64,000 nucleotides of DNA from Achromobacter deleyi (GTDB lineage Bacteria; Pseudomonadota; Gammaproteobacteria; Burkholderiales; Burkholderiaceae_B): positions 372,001-436,000 of the forward strand of contig NZ_CADIJO010000003.1 of assembly GCF_902859705.1 (NCBI RefSeq), read 5' to 3'. The notes under the pieces were generated by a model that ran no database searches, was not told the DNA's origin, and worked only from the letters and a program-made list of their open reading frames with translations. Of the stretch, positions 55,057-63,794 are shown piece after piece (within the stretch, counting starts at the first letter, position 1; every line of letters starts with the position of its first letter). The position numbers were made by a program, and so were the translations under genes.

Positions 55057-55986
55057 ATGGGATTTTTTCTAGAGACCTTATTCGGCGGCCTGATGAGCGG
55101 CATGATGTATGCCCTGATCGGCCTGGGCTTCGTGCTGATCTTCAAGGCATCCGGCGTCTTCAACTTCGCGCAGGGCGCCATGGTGCTGGTGGCCGCCCTG
55201 TCCATGGCGCGCTTTTCCGAATGGATACCGCGCTGGTTCGGCTTCGAGAACATGATCCTGGCCAATGTGCTGGCGTTCATCGTCAGCGCGATCCTGATGT
55301 TCCTCCTGGCGGTGGCGATCGAACGCTTCGTGCTGCGCCACCTGGTCAACCAGGAAGCCACCACGCTGCTGATGGCCACGCTGGGCATCAGCTACTTCCT
55401 GGACGGCCTGGGCCAGATCTCGTTCGGCAGCTCGGTGTATTCCATCAACGTGGGCATGCCGAAAGATCCGTGGATGATCCTGGACTCGGTGTTCGAAGGC
55501 GGGTTGCTGATCAACCTGGAAGACCTGACCGCCGCGGTCATCGCGGCGCTGCTGGTGGCGGCGCTGGCGCTGTTCTTCCAGTTCACCTCCACCGGCCGCG
55601 CGCTGCGCGCCGTGGCGGACGATCACCAGGCCGCGCAGTCCATCGGCATTCCGCTGAACCGCATCTGGGTCATCGTCTGGTGCGTGGCCGGCCTGGTCGC
55701 GCTGGTGGCCGGCATCATCTGGGGATCGAAGTTCGGGGTGCAGTTCACGCTGTCGACCGCGGCGCTGCGGGCGCTGCCGGTGGTGATCCTGGGCGGCCTG
55801 ACGTCCGTGCCGGGAGCCATCCTGGGTGGCCTGATCATCGGCGTGGGCGAAAAGCTGTCCGAGGTGTATCTGGGGTCGCTGGTGGGTGGCGGCATCGAAA
55901 TCTGGTTCGCCTATGTGCTGGCGCTGGTGTTCCTGCTGTTCCGTCCGCAAGGGCTGTTCGGCGAGAAGATCATCGACCGCGTCTGA
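55057..55986 (+). CDS. ABC transporter permease, LivH type
   Basis: 309 aa, about eight helices. FGGLMSGMMYALIGLGFVLIFKASGVFNFAQGAMV is the LivH opening (NFAQG motif) and ALPVVILGGLTSVPGAILGGLI the ATPase-coupling region. Belongs to the second operon, between LivG and LivM. Confidence 0.93.
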   Translation: MGFFLETLFGGLMSGMMYALIGLGFVLIFKASGVFNFAQGAMVLVAALSMARFSEWIPRWFGFENMILANVLAFIVSAILMFLLAVAIERFVLRHLVNQEATTLLMATLGISYFLDGLGQISFGSSVYSINVGMPKDPWMILDSVFEGGLLINLEDLTAAVIAALLVAALALFFQFTSTGRALRAVADDHQAAQSIGIPLNRIWVIVWCVAGLVALVAGIIWGSKFGVQFTLSTAALRALPVVILGGLTSVPGAILGGLIIGVGEKLSEVYLGSLVGGGIEIWFAYVLALVFLLFRPQGLFGEKIIDRV

Positions 55987-56009
55987 ACCCGGCCTTCTAG
56001 GATAAAAAC

Positions 56010-57074
56010 ATGTTCTATCGCGAAAACGGCCAATTCAAGACCAGCTATCGCGCTGACCAGCAGATCTTCCCGATCCGCCAGGACCGCATCTTCATCTGGC
56101 TGCTGCTGGCCGTGGCGTTCATCGCCATCCCGGCGCTGTCCAGCGATTACCTGCTGCGCGCCATCCTGATTCCGTTCCTGATCCTGTCGCTGGCCGCGGT
56201 GGGCCTGAACATCCTGGTGGGCTATTGCGGCCAGATCTCGCTGGGCACGGGCGCCTTCATGGCGGTGGGGGCCTATGCGGCCTGGAACTTCGGCGTGCGC
56301 TTTCCCGGCATGCCGCTGATCATCCAGATCCTGCTGGGCGGCTGCTTTGCCACGCTGGTCGGCGTCATCTTCGGCATTCCCAGCCTGCGTATCCGCGGCC
56401 TGTACCTGGCCGTGGCGACCCTGGCGGCGCAGTTCTTCGTCGACTGGGCCTTCCTGCGCATTCCGTTCTTCACCAACTATTCGTCGTCGGGCAACGTGTC
56501 GGTGCCGCCCCTGACCGCCTTCGGCCTGCCGGTGCAAAGCGCCCTGGAAAAGTACTTGTTCGTGCTGATCCTGGTGGTGATCTTCAGCCTGTTGGCCAAG
56601 AACCTGGTGCGCGGCGCCATCGGCCGCCAGTGGATGGCCATCCGCGACATGGACGTGGCCGCCTCGGTCATCGGCATCCGCCCCATGTACGCCAAGCTCA
56701 CCGCGTTTGCGGTCAGCTCGTTCATCGTGGGCGTGGCCGGCGCGCTGTGGGGCTACATCCACCTGGGTTCGTGGGAACCCCTGGCATTCGACCTGACCCG
56801 TTCCTTCCAGCTGCTGTTCATGGTGATCATCGGCGGCCTGGGCTCGATCATCGGCAGCTTCTTCGGCGCGGCCTTCATCGTGCTGGTGCCGGTGGCGTTG
56901 TCCAACGTGCCGCACATGCTGGGCCTGCCGCTGTCGGTGGACACCGCCGCGCACATCGAGCACATGGTGTTCGGCGCGCTGATCGTGTTTTTCCTGATCG
57001 CCGAGCCGCACGGGCTCGCCCGCTTGTGGAGCATCGGCAAGGAGAAGCTCCGTATCTGGCCGTTCCCGCACTGA
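56010..57074 (+). CDS. ABC transporter permease, LivM type
   Basis: 354 aa, about nine helices; GLNILVGYCGQISLGTGAFMAVGAYAAW and IIGGLGSIIGSFFGAAFIVLVP are the family signatures. N-terminus MFYRENGQFKTSYRADQQIF is a soluble extension typical of LivM proteins in CoA-ligase associated operons. Confidence 0.93.
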   Translation: MFYRENGQFKTSYRADQQIFPIRQDRIFIWLLLAVAFIAIPALSSDYLLRAILIPFLILSLAAVGLNILVGYCGQISLGTGAFMAVGAYAAWNFGVRFPGMPLIIQILLGGCFATLVGVIFGIPSLRIRGLYLAVATLAAQFFVDWAFLRIPFFTNYSSSGNVSVPPLTAFGLPVQSALEKYLFVLILVVIFSLLAKNLVRGAIGRQWMAIRDMDVAASVIGIRPMYAKLTAFAVSSFIVGVAGALWGYIHLGSWEPLAFDLTRSFQLLFMVIIGGLGSIIGSFFGAAFIVLVPVALSNVPHMLGLPLSVDTAAHIEHMVFGALIVFFLIAEPHGLARLWSIGKEKLRIWPFPH

Positions 57075-57092
57075 TTTCGCATTGATTTCTGC

Positions 57093-57121
57093 GGGCCGTG
57101 GCGGCAAAAGCGCCGCGGCCC
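57093..57121 (+). other. Intercistronic hairpin before the second binding-protein gene
   Basis: GGGCCGTGGCG (57093-57103) pairs with CGCCGCGGCCC (57111-57121) apart from one G-T pair. No T-run. As in the first liv operon, a strong hairpin separates permease and binding-protein genes. Confidence 0.45.
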
Positions 57122-57207
57122 ACATCCTGAATACCCGGCTCCAGACCGGGCCAACCCCGGTGTCCGAGGGTTTATTGACCCAAACACCACGCAGGAGGTA
57201 AATGGAG

Positions 57208-58542
57208 ATGAAGCGTCTTAACCTGAAGTTGGCGGCAGCCTTAGTGGCCGCAGCCGGCGCCGTGACCGCGGTGGCCACGCCGGCGATGGCGGCGGAAGAG
57301 CAGTTCGTTCCGTTGCTGGTGTACCGCACCGGGTCCTTCGCACCCCTGGGCATCCCCTGGGCCGACGGCAAGCTGGACTACCTGAAGCTGGTCAACGAGC
57401 GCGACGGCGGCGTCAACGGCGTCAAGATCACCTACGAGGAATGCGAAACCGCCTACGCCACCGACCGCGGCGTGGAATGCTATGAACGCCTGAAGAGCAA
57501 GGGCACCGGCGCATCGGGCTTTGACACCCAATCCACCGGCATCACCTTCGCCGTCAGCGACAAGGCCATGGTCGACAAGGTGCCCGTCGAGACGATGGGC
57601 TACGGCCTGTCGCAGTCGGTCGACGGCAGCGTGTTCGAGTGGAACTTCCCGCTGCTCGGCACGTACTGGACCGCCGCTGACGTGATGATCCAGGACATCG
57701 CCAAGAAAGAAGGCGGCATGGACAAGCTCAAGGGCAAGAAGATCGCCCTGGTCTACCACGACTCGCCGTACGGCAAGGAACCGATTCCGCTGCTGCAAAA
57801 GCGCGCCGCCAAGGAAGGCTTCGAGCTGCTGCTGTATCCGGTGACCGCGCCGGGCGTGGAACAGAAGTCCACCTGGCTGCAGATCCGCCAGGCCCGTCCG
57901 GCCTATGTGCTGCTGTGGAGCGCGGGCATCATGACCCCCACCGCCATCCGCGAAGCGCAGGCCAGCGGCTATCCGCGCGACAAGATGTACGCCATCTGGT
58001 GGGCCGGCTCGGAAGGTGACGTGAAGGACCTGGGCGACGTCGCCAAGGGCTACAACGCCATCACCGTGCACAACAGCGGCGCCGAGCACGACAAGGTCTA
58101 CGACGACTTGAAGAAGTACGTCTACGACAAGGGCCAGGGTTCGGACAAGTCGGGCAAGACCACGCTGGGCACCATCGCCCATACCCGCGGCATGATGATC
58201 TCGATGCTGCAGGTGGAAGCGATCCGCACCGCGCAAGAGAAGTACGGCAAGGGCAAGGCGCTGACGCCCGAGCAGGTGCGCTGGGGCTTCGAGAACCTGA
58301 ACATCACCCAGGACCGTCTGAACCAGCTGGGCTTTGGCCAGATCATGCGTCCGGTCAAGACCTCTTGCAGCAACCACAAGGGTGACGACTGGGCCCGCAT
58401 CGTGCAGTGGGACGGCGCGAAGTTCAAGGTCGCCTCGGACTGGTACCAGGCCGACAAGACCCTGCTGGACCCGATGGTCAAGGAAGCCGCGGCGAAGTAC
58501 GCCAAGGAAAAGAACATCACGCCCCGCACTTGCGAGAACTGA
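57208..58542 (+). CDS. ABC transporter substrate-binding protein, second liv-type operon
   Basis: 444 aa periplasmic protein with signal peptide (about residues 1-27, cut at PAMAAEE). Unlike the first operon's protein it has a QFVPLLVYRTGSFAPLGIPWADG opening and four cysteines (YEECETAY, VECYERL, TSCSNH and the C-terminal TCEN), suggesting disulphides. Two ATGs are close; AGGAGG is 3 nt before 57202 but 9 nt before 57208, so I prefer 57208. Ligand likely a carboxylic or aromatic acid judging from the neighbouring CoA ligases. Confidence 0.9.
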   Translation: MKRLNLKLAAALVAAAGAVTAVATPAMAAEEQFVPLLVYRTGSFAPLGIPWADGKLDYLKLVNERDGGVNGVKITYEECETAYATDRGVECYERLKSKGTGASGFDTQSTGITFAVSDKAMVDKVPVETMGYGLSQSVDGSVFEWNFPLLGTYWTAADVMIQDIAKKEGGMDKLKGKKIALVYHDSPYGKEPIPLLQKRAAKEGFELLLYPVTAPGVEQKSTWLQIRQARPAYVLLWSAGIMTPTAIREAQASGYPRDKMYAIWWAGSEGDVKDLGDVAKGYNAITVHNSGAEHDKVYDDLKKYVYDKGQGSDKSGKTTLGTIAHTRGMMISMLQVEAIRTAQEKYGKGKALTPEQVRWGFENLNITQDRLNQLGFGQIMRPVKTSCSNHKGDDWARIVQWDGAKFKVASDWYQADKTLLDPMVKEAAAKYAKEKNITPRTCEN

Positions 58543-58598
58543 TGTGAACCGGCGGCCGGCGCATCCGCGTCGGCCGCCACCATGCCGCAGGAAATGCC

Positions 58599-59441
58599 AT
58601 GACCGCAGCAACCACTACCGCTACGCCCGCCAGCGCCCCCAAGGTGCTGCTCGATGTGAACGGCATCGAGGTGATCTACAACCACGTCATCCTGGTGCTC
58701 AAGGGCGTTTCCCTGCAGGTGCCTGAAGGCAAGATCGTGGCCTTGCTGGGCGCCAACGGCGCCGGCAAGACCACCACGCTGCGCGCGATCTCGAACCTGC
58801 TCAAGGGCGAACGCGGCGACGTCACCAAAGGCCACATCCAGTACCGCGACCAGCGCATCGAAAGGCTGTCGCCGGCCGAGCTGGTCAAACGCGGCGTCGT
58901 GCAGGTGATGGAAGGCCGGCATTGTTTTGCCCACCTGACCATCGAAGAGAACCTGCTGACCGGCGCCTACACCCGCAACATCAGCCGCGGCGACACCAAC
59001 GCCGCGCTGGACCGCGTGTACCAGTACTTTCCTCGCCTGAAGCAACGCCGCGCCAGCCAGGCCGGCTACACGTCGGGCGGCGAGCAACAGATGACCGCCA
59101 TCGGCCGCGCACTGATGGCCAACCCCAACATGATCCTGCTGGACGAACCGTCGATGGGCCTGGCGCCGCAGATCGTCGAAGAGATCTTCGAGATCGTGCG
59201 CGACCTGAACCAGCGCGAGCGCGTCAGCTTCCTGCTGGCCGAGCAGAACACCAACATCGCGCTGCGCTATGCCGATTACGGCTACATCCTGGAAAACGGG
59301 CGCGTGATGATGGACGGCGCCGCGCAGGACCTGGCCCAGAACGAGGACGTCAAAGAGTTCTACCTGGGCATATCCAGCGGCGAGCGCAAGAGTTTCCGCG
59401 ACAACAAGTTCTACCGCCGCCGCAAACGCTGGCTGGCCTGA
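58599..59441 (+). CDS. ABC transporter ATPase, LivF type
   Basis: 280 aa: Walker A GANGAGKTT, signature TSGGEQQMTAIGRAL, Walker B MILLDEPSMGLAP. Longer than usual LivF by a C-terminal tail (SGERKSFRDNKFYRRRKRWLA), which is common in this operon type. Confidence 0.94.
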   Translation: MTAATTTATPASAPKVLLDVNGIEVIYNHVILVLKGVSLQVPEGKIVALLGANGAGKTTTLRAISNLLKGERGDVTKGHIQYRDQRIERLSPAELVKRGVVQVMEGRHCFAHLTIEENLLTGAYTRNISRGDTNAALDRVYQYFPRLKQRRASQAGYTSGGEQQMTAIGRALMANPNMILLDEPSMGLAPQIVEEIFEIVRDLNQRERVSFLLAEQNTNIALRYADYGYILENGRVMMDGAAQDLAQNEDVKEFYLGISSGERKSFRDNKFYRRRKRWLA

Positions 59442-59522
59442 TCCCTGGAGCGGCATGCCGGCGCGGTCCGGCCTGCCGCCGGCAACGACACCGCAGTACG
59501 GCACACGAGAGGGTGCGATCCC

Positions 59523-60791
59523 ATGTCCGAGTTTTTCGATGTTCTGGAAACCCGAGCGCCCGAGCAACGCGAGCGCGAGCTGATGGCAGCCCTGCCCGCC
59601 GCCATCGCGCGGGCCATCGCCCGTGCACCGGCGATTGCCGAGCAGCTGCGCGGCATCGATCCCGCCACGGTCACGTCCCGCGCCGCACTGGCGCGCCTGC
59701 CCGTGCTGCGCAAGCACGAACTGCTGGAACGCCAGCAGCACAGCCGCGATGACGCCGCGCGCGCCGCCGGCCCCGACAAAGCCTTTGGCGGCTTCTCGGC
59801 CATCGGCTGGGGCGAAGCGATGCGCGTGTTCGCCTCGCCCGGCCCGATCTATGAACCGGAAAGCGCCCGCGCCGACTACTGGCGCTTTGCCCGCGCCCTG
59901 TACGCGGCCGGCTTCCGCGCGGGTGAACTGGCGTACAACTGCTTTTCGTATCACTTCACCCCGGCCGGCTCCATGATGGAAACCGCCGCGCATGCCGTGG
60001 GCTGCACCGTGTTTCCTGGCGGAACCGGCCAGACCGAACAGCAGGTGCGCGCCATCCAGGACCTGGCGCCCAGCGGCTACACCGGCACGCCCAGCTTCCT
60101 GAAGATCATTCTGGAAAAGGCCGACGAACTGGGCGTGAAGCTCGATTCGCTGCGCCGCGCGCTGGTGTCGGGCGAGGCGTTTCCGCCATCGCTGCGCGAT
60201 TGGCTGGCCGCCCGCGGCATCGAGGGCTACCAGGCCTACGGCAGCGCGGACCTGGGCATGATCGCCTTCGAGACCCCAGCCCGCCAGGGCCTGGTGCTGG
60301 GCGAAGACATCATCGTCGAGATCGTGCGCCCCGGCACCGGCGAACCCGTGCCCGACGGCGAGGTCGGCGAAGTGGTCGTCACCACGCTCAACCCGGACTA
60401 CCCGCTGGTGCGGTTCGGCACCGGCGACCTGTCGGCCGTCATGCCCGGCATCTCGCCCTGCGGCCGCACCAACACCCGCATCAAGGGCTGGATGGGCCGC
60501 GCGGACCAGACCACCAAGGTGCGCGGCATGTTCGTGCATCCGTCGCAGGTGGCCGACGTGGTGCGGCGCCATCCGGAAATCCAGCGGGCCAGGCTGGTCA
60601 TCAGCGGCACCACCGGCTCGGACCGCATGGTGCTGAAAGTGGAATCGCGGGTGCGCGGTGAAGAACTCAGCGCCCGCATTGCGGAATCCATGCGCGACGT
60701 CACCAAGCTGCGCGGCGATGTGGAATGGGCCGAAGCCGGCGCCCTGCCGAACGACGGCAAGGTCATCGACGACATCCGTACCTACGAGTAA
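59523..60791 (+). CDS. Phenylacetate-CoA ligase-like (PaaK family) protein with altered P-loop
   Basis: 422 aa ANL-superfamily protein of PaaK length. Later motifs are present: YQAYGSADLGMIAFE (A5), FGTGDLSAV (A7), GRADQTTKVRGMFVHP (A8) and a C-terminal Lys in PNDGKVIDD (A10). The phosphate-binding loop, normally SSGTTGKP, is replaced by FASPGPIYEP at residues 103-112. It may still ligate a CoA substrate or may have become a non-catalytic or acyl-transfer protein. Last gene of the operon, 81 bp after livF. Confidence 0.85.
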   Translation: MSEFFDVLETRAPEQRERELMAALPAAIARAIARAPAIAEQLRGIDPATVTSRAALARLPVLRKHELLERQQHSRDDAARAAGPDKAFGGFSAIGWGEAMRVFASPGPIYEPESARADYWRFARALYAAGFRAGELAYNCFSYHFTPAGSMMETAAHAVGCTVFPGGTGQTEQQVRAIQDLAPSGYTGTPSFLKIILEKADELGVKLDSLRRALVSGEAFPPSLRDWLAARGIEGYQAYGSADLGMIAFETPARQGLVLGEDIIVEIVRPGTGEPVPDGEVGEVVVTTLNPDYPLVRFGTGDLSAVMPGISPCGRTNTRIKGWMGRADQTTKVRGMFVHPSQVADVVRRHPEIQRARLVISGTTGSDRMVLKVESRVRGEELSARIAESMRDVTKLRGDVEWAEAGALPNDGKVIDDIRTYE

Positions 60792-60801
60792 TGGGGCGAG
60801 C

Positions 60802-60826
60802 CGGCCGGCGCCGCATGCGCCGGCCG
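60802..60826. terminator. Bidirectional hairpin between the PaaK-like and TauE-like genes
   Basis: CGGCCGGCGC pairs perfectly with GCGCCGGCCG around CGCAT, in the 44-bp gap between convergent genes. No T-run. Confidence 0.5.
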
Positions 60827-60835
60827 TGGGCCTGC

Positions 60836-61660
60836 CTAGGCAGCCAGCGCCATCACGGCCTTGACCAGCATGGCCGCGGCCACCAGCGCCGCGAACAGCG
60901 CGAAGCTTTGCTGCAGCCGCCGCGGCGGAAAGCGATCCGCCACTGCGCGGCCGGCCAGCATGCCTGCCACCGCGGCCAGCGTGAACGGCAGCGCGATGGC
61001 CCAATCGAGGTGGCCGCCCGCGGCCGCAGCCACCACGCCGCTGGCCGACACCAATGCAATCACCGCCAATGACGTGCCCACGATGGCCTGCATCGGCAGG
61101 TCGGTCGCACGGCGCAGCGCGGGCACGATGACAAAGCCTCCGCCCACCCCCAGCAAACCCGACAGGAAGCCGGCAATGACGCCCGTGCCGGCCAGCGCGC
61201 GGGCGCAGGGCGCTGTCCAGCGCAGGCGCCCGGTGTCGGCATTGAGCAGGCAGGGCGGCGTGCGCGGCGGTGCGGCCGTGGCAGCCGCCGCACCGGAACC
61301 CTGGCGCCACATGCGCCAGGCCACCATGCCCAGCACGCCGGCAAAGATGATGGCCAGCGGCGCGTTGGGCAGCCGCCGGGCGGCCCACAGGCCCAGCGGC
61401 GACACGACGATGCCGGTCGCCGCGATGAAGCCGGCGGCGCGGTAGCGGACCTTGCCGGCCCGCAGCCCCAGCACCGCCCCCAGCGCCGCCGACAGGCCCA
61501 CGGCCAGCAGCGCGATCGGCGCGGCCTGCGACACGTTCAGGTGCAGCCCGAACACCAGCAGCGGCACCGCCATGATGGCCCCGCCCGCCCCCGTCAGCCC
61601 CAGGATCAGGCCCACCCCGCCACCCAGCCCCAGGCTGATGAGCGTCACCGAATAGATCAT
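60836..61660 (-). CDS. TauE/SafE-family sulfite or anion exporter
   Basis: 274 aa membrane protein with about eight helices and Gly-rich repeats GGGVGLILGLTGAGGAIMAVPLLVF and GFLSGLLGVGGGFVIVPAL, the duplicated TauE signature (GxxGGxFxxP). In this context it probably exports sulfite or another sulfur anion produced from sulfide oxidation. 10 bp after the SQR-like gene on the same strand. Confidence 0.92.
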   Translation of the reverse strand: MIYSVTLISLGLGGGVGLILGLTGAGGAIMAVPLLVFGLHLNVSQAAPIALLAVGLSAALGAVLGLRAGKVRYRAAGFIAATGIVVSPLGLWAARRLPNAPLAIIFAGVLGMVAWRMWRQGSGAAAATAAPPRTPPCLLNADTGRLRWTAPCARALAGTGVIAGFLSGLLGVGGGFVIVPALRRATDLPMQAIVGTSLAVIALVSASGVVAAAAGGHLDWAIALPFTLAAVAGMLAGRAVADRFPPRRLQQSFALFAALVAAAMLVKAVMALAA

Positions 61661-61670
61661 GCTGCCCCGC

Positions 61671-62909
61671 TCAGTTGCCCAACGGACGGGCCAGCCACTC
61701 GCGGCCCTTGAGCATGCCGTTCCAGTAGATCCAGGGCAGCATCGTGGCCTTGAGGAACCAGGCGCTCTTGCGCGCCACGGTCGGGTCCAGCGGGAACGTG
61801 GGCAGAAGCTTGCCGCCGTAGCCGAATTCAGCCAGCACGATGCGACCGCGCTCGACCGTCAGCGGGCACGAGCCATAGCCGTCGTACGCGACCGGCAGCG
61901 CATGGCTCTCGCGCACCGCCAGCAGGTTCTCGGCCACCGTGACGATCTGCTTGCGCGCCGCCGCGGCCGTCTTGGCGTTGGTGGTGCTGATGCCGTCGCC
62001 CAGGCCGAAAACGTTGCCGTAGCGCACGTGGCGCAACGTGGCCGGGTCGACCTCGCACCAGCCCGCCGCGTCCGCCAGCGGGCTTTGGCGCAGGAAATCG
62101 TGCGGCACCTGAGGCGGCACCGCGTGCAGCATGTCGAACGTTTTCTCGACCCGCGTCACGGCGCCTTCGGCGTCCTTGACGTCGAACCAGGCCTTGCGGC
62201 CCGGGCCGTCCACGGCCACCAGCGCCGAATTGAAGGCCAATGAAATGCCGTAGCTGTCGACGTAGCGCATCAGCGGCGGCACGAAGGTGGGCACGCCGAA
62301 CAGCACGGCGCCGGCCAGGTCGAATTCGACCTGGATGCGGTCCAGCACGCCGGAGCGGCGCCAGTGGTCGCACGCCAGGTACATGGCCTTTTGCGGCGCG
62401 CCGGCACATTTGATGGGCATGGCCGGCTGCGTGAACAGCGCCGTGCCGCCCTTCAGGCCGCGCACCAGTTCCCAGGTGTAGGGCGCCAGGTCGAAGCGGT
62501 AGTTGGACGTGACGTTGTGCTTGCCCAGCGTGTCCGTCAGGCCGTCGACCTTGTCCCACGCCAACCGCAAGCCCGGGCAGACGATCAGTTGCTGGTAGCT
62601 GACAGCGCTGCCGTCGGCCAGCCGGACCTGGTTGGCCTCGGGCTCGAAGCCGGCGGCCGCGGCCTGCAGCCAGGTGGCCCGGCCCGGCATCACCGCGCGC
62701 GTTGGCCGCACCGTCTTGGCGATGTCGAACGCGCCGCCGCCCACCAGCGTCCAGGCGGGCTGGTAGTAATGCTTGTCGCTGGGCTCGATGACGGCAATGC
62801 GCAGATCGGGCCGGCGGCGCAGCAGGCTGGCGGTGACGCCGATGCCCGCCGACCCGCCACCCACCACCACCACATCGAAATCGCGCTGCGCCTGTGCGGC
62901 TGTCTGCAT
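61671..62909 (-). CDS. Sulfide:quinone oxidoreductase-like FAD flavoprotein
   Basis: 412 aa two-dinucleotide-fold flavoprotein: FAD motif VVVVGGGSAGIGVTASLLRRRP, DKHYYQPAWTLVGGG (SQR-like active-site segment), KCAGAPQKAMYLACDHW with two of the catalytic-type cysteines, and GDGISTTNAKTAAAARKQ. Oxidises sulfide to polysulfide/persulfide, giving electrons to quinone. The C-terminal amphipathic part (AWFLKATMLPWIYWN) would attach it to the membrane. Third gene after the ArsR regulator. Confidence 0.92.
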   Translation of the reverse strand: MQTAAQAQRDFDVVVVGGGSAGIGVTASLLRRRPDLRIAVIEPSDKHYYQPAWTLVGGGAFDIAKTVRPTRAVMPGRATWLQAAAAGFEPEANQVRLADGSAVSYQQLIVCPGLRLAWDKVDGLTDTLGKHNVTSNYRFDLAPYTWELVRGLKGGTALFTQPAMPIKCAGAPQKAMYLACDHWRRSGVLDRIQVEFDLAGAVLFGVPTFVPPLMRYVDSYGISLAFNSALVAVDGPGRKAWFDVKDAEGAVTRVEKTFDMLHAVPPQVPHDFLRQSPLADAAGWCEVDPATLRHVRYGNVFGLGDGISTTNAKTAAAARKQIVTVAENLLAVRESHALPVAYDGYGSCPLTVERGRIVLAEFGYGGKLLPTFPLDPTVARKSAWFLKATMLPWIYWNGMLKGREWLARPLGN

Positions 62910-62938
62910 GCTTGTCTCCTGTTGTCGGCGCCGCCCCG

Positions 62939-63361
62939 TCAGGGCTGGCGCCTGAAATATTCAATGGCTGAAAACAGCCCCATGCCAACGACCATGGCGG
63001 CCACGAACACCCCGGCTTCGCGCACGCCGGCCGCGGCCGCCACCAGCGCAGGGCCGGGGCAGAAACCCGCCAGTCCCCAGCCCGCGCCGAACGCCAGGCT
63101 GCCGGCCATCAGGCGCACATCGATGCGCGACGCGGTGGGCCAATGCAACGGCTCGCCGGACAGGCTGACGCGGCGGCGGCGCAACCACGCCAGCCCCGGC
63201 GCGGACACCAGCACGGCGCCGCCCATCACCCACGCCAAGGACGGGTCCCACGGGCCGGCCAGGTCAAGAAAGCCCAGCACCTTGGCGGGATTGGCCATGC
63301 CGGAAACGATCAGGCCCAGCCCGAAGATCAGCCCAGCAGCGAAGGCGAACAGCGCAGGCAT
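62939..63361 (-). CDS. YeeE/YedE-family half transporter (DUF6691 type)
   Basis: 140 aa, four helices. AAGLIFGLGLIVSGMANPAKVLGFLDL and GLAGFCPGPALVAAAAG (with a conserved Cys) are YeeE/YedE hallmarks. With the preceding gene it makes one full pore of the thiosulfate/sulfur transporter fold, which elsewhere is a single protein. 1 bp separates the two genes. Confidence 0.9.
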   Translation of the reverse strand: MPALFAFAAGLIFGLGLIVSGMANPAKVLGFLDLAGPWDPSLAWVMGGAVLVSAPGLAWLRRRRVSLSGEPLHWPTASRIDVRLMAGSLAFGAGWGLAGFCPGPALVAAAAGVREAGVFVAAMVVGMGLFSAIEYFRRQP

Positions 63362-63362
63362 G

Positions 63363-63794
63363 TCAGGCTCCGATCAGGTGGCGCACCACATACACGGTGA
63401 CAAAGCCCGCCCCCATGAAGAGCGCGGTGGCCACCAGAGAGCGGGCAGAGCCTCGTGACAGGCCGCACACGCCATGGCCGCTGGTGCAACCCGATGCATA
63501 CCGGGTGCCCAGGCCCACGAGCAGGCCTGCGACGATCAACCGGCCGGTGCCGGCATCCACCGAAATGGCGGGCAAGTCCGCCGCCAGGCGATACAGCCAC
63601 GGCGATACGGCAAGGCCCAACAGGAATGCCAGGCGCCAGGCGCGGTCACGCCCGGGGGGCAGCAGGCCGCCCAGGATGCCGCTGATGCCGGCAATGCGGC
63701 CGGCCCCCAGCATCAACCCCACGGCGGCAGCGCCGATCAGCAGGCCTCCCGCCGCAGCCGTCCAGGGAGTGAAGGCGGCCCAATCGACCATCAT
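63363..63794 (-). CDS. YeeE/YedE-family half transporter
   Basis: 143 aa, about four helices: GGLLIGAAAVGLMLGAGRIAGISGILGG and GTRYASGCTSGHGVCGLSRGSARS with two conserved Cys. Partner of the DUF6691 half. Two adjacent ATGs overlap the ArsR stop (ATGATG); 63794 gives a 4-nt overlap and 63791 a 1-nt overlap. Confidence 0.9.
   Translation of the reverse strand: MMVDWAAFTPWTAAAGGLLIGAAAVGLMLGAGRIAGISGILGGLLPPGRDRAWRLAFLLGLAVSPWLYRLAADLPAISVDAGTGRLIVAGLLVGLGTRYASGCTSGHGVCGLSRGSARSLVATALFMGAGFVTVYVVRHLIGA

Noticed and set aside
58122-61388. Very long minus-strand open frame (over 1000 codons) opposite livF and the PaaK-like gene
   Set aside because: It mirrors codon bias of real plus-strand genes, shows His/Gly/Arg-rich composition and no domain, and continues into tauE out of frame.
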